A stretch of 64,000 bases of DNA from Hymenobacter jeongseonensis. Lineage in GTDB: Bacteria > Bacteroidota > Bacteroidia > Cytophagales > Hymenobacteraceae. Each line of letters begins with the position of its first letter. Within the stretch, counting starts at the first letter, position 1. Position numbers and translations under genes: made by a program. The stretch is taken from NCBI RefSeq assembly GCF_015694725.1, contig NZ_JADQDQ010000008.1, positions 62,001 through 126,000 on the forward strand, read 5' to 3'. Shown in pieces: positions 59,676 to 64,000 of this stretch. The notes beneath the pieces are model-generated. The model searched no databases. It was not told where the DNA came from and was given only the letters and a program-made list of their open reading frames with translations.

Positions 59676-60587
59676 ATGCTCCTCGATACCAAGCTTCCAT
59701 TTCGCTACATCATTAAGGATATTTTGCCCGATGCAATTCGGGTGTTTCTTATTTCCGTCGTCTTTCAACTGATTAAGCAATTTTATTCGGCCTGGCTGCC
59801 GCTCATCCCGTTGCAACTTCCCACTGTATTGGGTGGGTCCATTTCGTTGCTGTTGGCCTTCAAAATCAGCCAGTCGTATGACCGGTGGTGGGAGGCGCGC
59901 AAGGTATGGGGCTCCATCGTCAACGAATCGCGCACGCTGGTGATGCAGGCCAACAGCTTCCTCGAAGCCGACGAGCTACTGCCCACTGGCGCCGATACCC
60001 GCCTAAAAACCCTGGCCTACCGGCAAATAGCGTGGTGCTACAGCCTGGGCCAAGGCTTGCGCGGACTAGACCCCATGGCCTCCATCGCCAATTACCTGCC
60101 GGAGCACGAACTCGAATACATGCGCCTGCACTCCAACAAGCCGCTGGCCCTGCTGACGCTGCATTCCATCCAAATAAAAAGCTGGTTTCAGGCTAAAACC
60201 ATCAATTCCTTTCAGCAAGTGCAGCTCGATTCGACGATGGTGCGGCTTTGCGAGGCCATGGGCCAGGGCGAACGCATCAACAGCACCGTCTTCCCCTCGA
60301 GTTACCGCTTGCTTATCTACCTGTTTATTTACCTGTTCCTGGTAACGCTTTCCCTAGGGCTGGTCGAAACCATTGGGCTGTGGGAGGTTCCGCTTTTGCT
60401 GAGCATTTCCATCACCTATTTCCTGCTGGAACGCACGGCCCGCTACCTGCAGGACCCTTTCAGCAACCGCCCCACCGATACGCCGGTCACGGCCATTGCC
60501 CGCACGGTCGAAATCAACCTGAAGCAGATGTTGCGGGAATCGGAAGTGCCAGAGCCCTCCGTTGCGCAATCCTATTATCTGATGTAA
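59676..60587 (+). CDS. bestrophin-like ion channel
   Basis: The 303-residue protein is a member of the bacterial bestrophin (UPF0187) group of pentameric ion channels. It has FLISVVFQLIKQFYSAWLPL (first helix), LGGSISLLLAFKISQSYDRWWEARKVWG with the conserved RWWEAR signature (here LLLAFKISQSYDRWWEAR), SRTLVMQANSFL and two later helices including LLIYLFIYLFLVTLSLGLVE (in part). It probably carries sodium or another small ion across the inner membrane. It appears to be a single gene, with 263 bp upstream to the sigma factor gene and 139 bp to the ABC ATPase. Confidence 0.9.
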   Translation: MLLDTKLPFRYIIKDILPDAIRVFLISVVFQLIKQFYSAWLPLIPLQLPTVLGGSISLLLAFKISQSYDRWWEARKVWGSIVNESRTLVMQANSFLEADELLPTGADTRLKTLAYRQIAWCYSLGQGLRGLDPMASIANYLPEHELEYMRLHSNKPLALLTLHSIQIKSWFQAKTINSFQQVQLDSTMVRLCEAMGQGERINSTVFPSSYRLLIYLFIYLFLVTLSLGLVETIGLWEVPLLLSISITYFLLERTARYLQDPFSNRPTDTPVTAIARTVEINLKQMLRESEVPEPSVAQSYYLM

Positions 60588-60726
60588 TTGCTGATTGCCA
60601 GCATTACGGACCGAAGCGGGACGGCAGATATTGTCAGTTTTAGTCCACCGGGATTTACTTCGTTGCAAGTGTCTTCTATAAACGAATGGGTTTGTAATCG
60701 TTTCTATTCTCACTTTTTGCCCGATT

Positions 60727-61734
60727 TTGGATTTGCTTGCCGTACATAATATCAGCCTGGAGGAGCGGGGAAAGCCGATTTTGCAACAAATCAGTTTCAC
60801 GCAGTCGGCGCACCAAAAGCTGGCCATTGCCGGCGAGTCGGGCACGGGGAAAAGCACGTTGCTGCAGGTAATTGCCGGCCTCGTTCAGCCCAACTCCGGC
60901 GAGGTACACGTTGCGGGCAGCCGGGTGCGCGGCCCAGCCGAAACGCTGGTGCCCGGGCACCCTGGAGTAGCCTACCTCACTCAAAATTCGGAGCTGCCCC
61001 ACGCCCTGCGAGTCGAGCAAGTGCTCCGATACGCCAACCAAAGGCCCGAAGCGGAGGCGCAGCAACTGTACGAGTTGTGCCGCATTAGCCACTTGGCGGA
61101 GCGCCGCACCAACCAGCTTTCGGGGGGCGAGCAGCAGCGGGTAGCCTTGGCTCGGTTGCTGCTCGGCTCGCCCCAGCTGCTGCTGCTGGATGAGCCTTTT
61201 TCTAACCTGGACCGGGCACACAAGCGCGCAATGCAGGGCATTATCGAGGACCTTGGGCTGCGGCTTGGCATCACTTGCCTGCTGGTTTCGCACGACCCCG
61301 CCGACACCTTATCGTGGGCCGATGAAATTTTGGTGATGCACCAAGGACGCATTATTCAGCAAGGGCCACCCGCTCGTATTTACCGGAACCCCATCAACGA
61401 ATACACAGCGGGCCTGCTAGGTGACTACAACCTCGTGAGGGGTGCCGACCGGCAAGCCCTTTCCCCCGTGAGCAAGCGCAAGGCTGCGGGCACTGCGTTG
61501 CTCGTTCGCCCCGAGGATTTCCGCCTCGCCCCGCCCGGCAACGGTCAGGTGCCTGGAACGGTCAAGGCCATTCGGTTCTTCGGTAGCCACCACGAGCTGG
61601 AAATTGTCCTGCCTCATAACACCGTCCGGGTGCGCAGCGAGGCTACTTCCTTTGAACCGGGAACTACCGTAGGTGTCTCGCTCGCGGCTGGGACTGGCTG
61701 GAATGTGGCCTTACCGGAAAAAGCCCCCATGTAG
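60727..61734 (+). CDS. ABC transporter ATP-binding protein with TOBE-like tail
   Basis: The 335-residue ATPase has Walker A GESGTGKST near residues 37-45, the ABC signature LSGGEQQRVALARLL, Walker B LLLLDEPFSNLD and the switch VSHD. The C-terminal 100 residues form an OB/TOBE-like domain (LLVRPEDFRLAPPGNGQVPG, TVGVSLAAGTGWNV), as in importers such as iron(III) FbpC, spermidine PotA or sulfate CysA. No permease or binding-protein gene is adjacent. The start is TTG at 60727, since no upstream ATG is in frame. The substrate is unknown. Confidence 0.82.
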   Translation: MDLLAVHNISLEERGKPILQQISFTQSAHQKLAIAGESGTGKSTLLQVIAGLVQPNSGEVHVAGSRVRGPAETLVPGHPGVAYLTQNSELPHALRVEQVLRYANQRPEAEAQQLYELCRISHLAERRTNQLSGGEQQRVALARLLLGSPQLLLLDEPFSNLDRAHKRAMQGIIEDLGLRLGITCLLVSHDPADTLSWADEILVMHQGRIIQQGPPARIYRNPINEYTAGLLGDYNLVRGADRQALSPVSKRKAAGTALLVRPEDFRLAPPGNGQVPGTVKAIRFFGSHHELEIVLPHNTVRVRSEATSFEPGTTVGVSLAAGTGWNVALPEKAPM

Positions 61735-61926
61735 CCCTACGGCGGCCCATCCATGTTAAGACAGGTTCCGCTGGGGCCTTGTCTGTGGGCATTGCGCTAC
61801 ATCCAGCGTTGCGCTGTATCGAAAGGGCTGCCGCAACGGATAATCCGGTGGTTTCAATCACGCTCCAACAGGCTCCAGAGCGGAGCTTGAACCGAGTATA
61901 CTGTTCAAAAGCACGGTGTAATCAGC

Positions 61927-61949
61927 ATATTACGTTTTTTATGTAATAT
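61927..61949 (+). promoter_or_regulatory. AT-rich inverted repeat upstream of an unknown gene
   Basis: ATATTAC (61927-61933) and GTAATAT (61943-61949) are inverted with a 9-nt spacer, about 45 bp before the ATG at 61994. It could be an operator. It is short, so chance is possible. Confidence 0.3.
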
Positions 61950-61993
61950 ATCGCAGAAATAGTGTTTCTTTGGAGGGAAATTAAGCATCTCCA

Positions 61994-62518
61994 ATGAAGT
62001 CATACTACGGACCTATGCGAAACTCATCACTACCAAGTCTGGCGTTTTTTGCGGTAAGATGTCGAGCCGGTTCCTCCTTGTTGCGGGGCTACAGCCGCCG
62101 GACGTTGACGGCGGAGGAGGTAACCAAAACCTGTGAAGTATTGCTGGCCGCGGCGTTGCATCGCCGCTGCAACTACTGGTTGCTCGATGGCCGCGTAAGC
62201 CACCACCAGCAGCCCGTGGAATTGCACGAGTGGCTCGAGCACGATTACTATCCGCGGGTGCGGGCTCAACTCGGCCAGTCGCCGTGCATTGCCTTTCTAG
62301 TCGACCCCCGGCAGTGGCCAAGCTTGCAGCAGTTTGGCCATAGTGCGCCGCTGGAATGGCCCGCTTTGGAGGCCCGCGTGGGCTGGTTTCAGGAAGAAGC
62401 CGCGGCATTGGCGTGGCTGCGAGCGCAGGGCGCCCACGCCAGGGAGCGCAAAAAGATGCAAGCGGCAACCGCTCGACCCGATAGAAGCAGGGGAGAGCAG
62501 TTGATTTTTAACTTCTAG
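61994..62518 (+). CDS. hypothetical protein, STAS-like alpha/beta
   Basis: The 174-residue cytoplasmic protein is not recognised. A LAFFAVRCRAGSSLLRGYSRR start, a helical LTAEEVTKTCEVLLAAALHRR segment, an exposed-looking WLLDGRVSHH strand, PCIAFLVDPRQWPSL and an Arg/Gln-rich tail suggest an alternating alpha/beta fold like STAS domains, but that is an impression only. It appears to be an isolated gene after an AT-rich leader (61900-61993) that contains an ATATTAC/GTAATAT inverted repeat. I do not know a partner. Confidence 0.6.
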   Translation: MKSYYGPMRNSSLPSLAFFAVRCRAGSSLLRGYSRRTLTAEEVTKTCEVLLAAALHRRCNYWLLDGRVSHHQQPVELHEWLEHDYYPRVRAQLGQSPCIAFLVDPRQWPSLQQFGHSAPLEWPALEARVGWFQEEAAALAWLRAQGAHARERKKMQAATARPDRSRGEQLIFNF

Positions 62519-62536
62519 GCAGCAATCGGCAATTCC

Positions 62537-62752
62537 TTAATTCTGGAGCGCATCGAGGGCCTGCTGTTGGTTTGCGGCCTGCAAAAAGTCAAGCAACTGC
62601 TCCACGGTCAATTCTCCCAGCACAAACCATTCCAGCAGCATGCACTCAACCGGATTAGGTTCCTGCGATTTATTCTTGATAATGTTCAATACGCTGTCCA
62701 TCATGTACTGACGCTCTTGCTTGGACACTAATTGATAGGGCAACTGTTTCAT
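62537..62752 (-). CDS. small hypothetical protein
   Basis: From the ATG at 62752 the product is 71 residues, acidic to neutral, with no signal peptide and mostly helical sequence (MMDSVLNIIKNKSQEPNP, VLGELTVEQLLDFLQAANQQ). The family is not recognised. It is convergent with the gene ending 62518, 18 bp apart. A TACATTTG box on the minus strand (62802-62795) fits a promoter. Confidence 0.55.
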   Translation of the reverse strand: MKQLPYQLVSKQERQYMMDSVLNIIKNKSQEPNPVECMLLEWFVLGELTVEQLLDFLQAANQQQALDALQN

Positions 62753-62794
62753 AGAATACAAATAAAGATTGCCATGAATATAGGCAGGCGAGGC

Positions 62795-62802
62795 AAATGT
62801 AA
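62795..62802 (-). promoter_or_regulatory. -7 box for the small hypothetical gene
   Basis: On the minus strand TACATTTG matches TAnnTTTG, 42 nt before the start at 62752. No -33 TTG found. Confidence 0.4.
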
Positions 62803-63204
62803 ACGAAGCTGTCAGAGATTTTATGCAGTTAAGTACGTATTATGATGGGTATTAACACGTAAATTAATAAATAACATGGTGTGCTGGTTTGATTTTGGCC
62901 CGCCAACTTACCCCGCAGCCTAACCGTAATTTTTGACTTCCAAAGCGGTTGTGACCACTTGTTTAATTAATGCTAGTTGTGCTCAGGGGCAAAGTGCAAA
63001 TTGTTGGAATTATTTAAATTAAAAATATAAATAAGTAGTTGTTTTTTGCCATGCCTCTGATTTCAGAAATGAACTAACAGGCTTCTATACAATCCGCTAT
63101 TAAATTTCTTGCCTATGGCTAATCTTAAGACGCTACAAAAGGTGGATTAGCATAACCGGCCGCCAAATACGCTGGCAATCTAAGGCCACTCCAATCAGAC
63201 GATT

Positions 63205-63243
63205 CCACAGGTGTAGACAGGATAACCCGGTCCACACCTGTGG
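63205..63243. repeat. 10-bp inverted repeat with 19-nt spacer
   Basis: CCACAGGTGT (63205-63214) and ACACCTGTGG (63234-63243) are exact complements. It is not followed by a T tract, so a terminator is unlikely; a protein-binding site or repeat remnant is possible. Confidence 0.5.
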
Positions 63244-63433
63244 ATGAAGAGTAATGTTTTCAACATTATTCCCTGGAAAGCGCCAGGGCCTGCTAACTGA
63301 TGGCGCTTGCCCCATGGCCAAGGCTTATGCAGTTGCCGCTGCCCATTAGGCGAGCCAGTTTCGATGGATAGGCCCTTATACAAGGGGGCTTATCAGCTAA
63401 TTATAGAGTTAACATGATATTTCTGCTATTGCT

Positions 63434-64000
63434 ATGTTGTCCGTTACGCTACGCAAGCTGGGCTGCATCACGCTCAGCCTCATGGTGGTGTTGTTTCTGA
63501 TTCGCCCGCAAGTCCTTGCCATTCCTTACCACATTGTGTTTGGCTACTTCCGGGGTTTCTATATCATCTTGCTGGCCAGCTACTACGATTTACTACTGGC
63601 GACGGCCCTGGGCTTGGTCTTTATGACGGCGGCATGGTTGGTGCAACACCGGCCGCGGGCCCAGTCATTTTTGGTGGGGGCATTTGTGGGAGTGGCCCTG
63701 TTTTGCGTATTAATTGGCCATTCTTATGTGATTACCAGCAGTATTATGGGTGGCCCCATGACCTATGGCTGGCTTTACTATTCTGACTTCATGCAGAACA
63801 GTGACTTTGATGCGGCCATGCGGGCCAACCTCTCGTGGACTTGGTTTGGCCAACTACTGGGCTGGAGTGCCTTGCTGTTGCTGAGTAGCTACGCCTTATG
63901 GGCGCTAGTACAGCGTGTAGACGCCCAGAATCGATATTTCCGTCCGGTATTGGCGGTGCTTTGCGGCAACTTGCTGGTCTATTTTGTAGTGGCGCCGCGC
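63434..64000 (+). CDS. N-terminal part of a multi-pass membrane protein, possibly LTA synthase-like (partial)
   Basis: The frame is open from the ATG at 63434 to the window end, 189 codons, so the gene is cut. The visible part has five hydrophobic stretches that read as membrane helices (LGCITLSLMVVLFLI, GFYIILLASYYDLLLATALGL, SFLVGAFVGVALFCVLIG, LLGWSALLLLSSYALWALV and VLAVLCGNLLVYFVV). The spacing and helix 1-2 wording resemble the membrane part of sulfatase-type LTA synthase-like proteins such as the one at 28421, but without the catalytic domain this is a guess. Confidence 0.5.
   Translation, partial: MLSVTLRKLGCITLSLMVVLFLIRPQVLAIPYHIVFGYFRGFYIILLASYYDLLLATALGLVFMTAAWLVQHRPRAQSFLVGAFVGVALFCVLIGHSYVITSSIMGGPMTYGWLYYSDFMQNSDFDAAMRANLSWTWFGQLLGWSALLLLSSYALWALVQRVDAQNRYFRPVLAVLCGNLLVYFVVAPR

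Larger units (their letters stand above)
62753..63433. other. AT-rich intergenic gap, no gene seen
   Basis: This 681-bp stretch is visibly richer in A and T than its surroundings. It holds no convincing coding frame; short minus-strand frames near 63133-63383 lack recognisable protein features. What is seen: a promoter-like box at 62795-62802, a 10-bp inverted repeat at 63205-63243 and a CCCTTATACAAGGG-type palindrome near 63374. It could include the promoter of the partial gene at 63434. Confidence 0.55.

Overview
The window looks like a piece of chromosome from a Bacteroidota member of the Cytophagales, most probably Hymenobacter or a close relative. The basis is: high-GC coding sequence; two secreted proteases with C-terminal type IX secretion (T9SS) sorting domains; many small lipoproteins and TonB C-terminal-domain proteins; a DUF4369/TlpA-type thioredoxin lipoprotein; absence of strong Shine-Dalgarno sequences; and Bacteroidota-type promoter boxes (TAnnTTTG, once with a well-spaced upstream TTG). 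No rRNA, tRNA, transposase, integrase, phage gene or CRISPR array was found. The genus is an inference.

Layout. 0.1-5.2 kb: three paralogous secreted lipoproteins with a kinase-like Asp-Arg-His core, two on the minus strand and a divergent third with a degenerate core. 5.1-10.3 kb: a CrtA-like monooxygenase, a PNPOx-fold stress protein, an AcpH-type ACP phosphodiesterase, a SlyD-like FKBP isomerase, an SMP-30-like lipoprotein and a TonB-C/TPR protein. 10.4-18.1 kb: the most unusual block, with an SF1 helicase, a degenerate 21-bp tandem repeat, an Imm51-like small protein, a coiled-coil membrane protein whose possible start codon overlaps that of a divergent lipoprotein, and a 1208-residue DUF4145-like/PD-(D/E)XK/SF1 helicase fusion ending inside a perfect 36-bp palindrome. 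18.1-28.1 kb: tandem-FKBP lipoprotein, glutamate dehydrogenase family enzyme, MMPL/RND transporter, small Cys-rich secreted protein, a 39-bp perfect inverted repeat, a two-helix membrane protein, thyA, a TonB-C protein, a class IV aminotransferase, dprA and a MerR regulator.

28.4-38.5 kb: LTA-synthase-like sulfatase-fold protein, alaS, TonB-C/MORN-like protein, gatB, TlpA-like lipoprotein, a Pro-rich unknown and an acyl-CoA thioesterase. 38.7-47.4 kb: M43-like T9SS metalloprotease, pcm, polyprenyl-phosphate sugar transferase, mnmA, a lipoprotein and a subtilisin-like T9SS protease. 47.5-56.5 kb: zinc-ribbon protein, riboflavin synthase, a tight minus-strand run hemF-PAP2-flavin reductase, a fused alpha/beta 2-oxoacid dehydrogenase E1 divergent from hemF, a BamA/TamA-like outer-membrane protein and a TrmH-family RNA methyltransferase. 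56.6-59.4 kb: an ECF sigma factor, a putative membrane anti-sigma protein and an outer-membrane barrel protein in one operon. 59.7-64.0 kb: bestrophin-like channel, lone ABC ATPase, two unknown small proteins, an AT-rich 0.7-kb gap and the start of a multi-pass membrane protein cut by the window end.

Most of the window is housekeeping and envelope biology: translation (alaS, gatB, mnmA, TrmH), cofactors (hemF, riboflavin synthase), nucleotide and DNA metabolism (thyA, dprA, helicases) and export or folding. The parts most likely to hold something undescribed are the kinase-like lipoprotein trio, the 10.4-18.1 kb helicase/nuclease block with its 21-bp repeat, and the dispersed palindromic repeat family.
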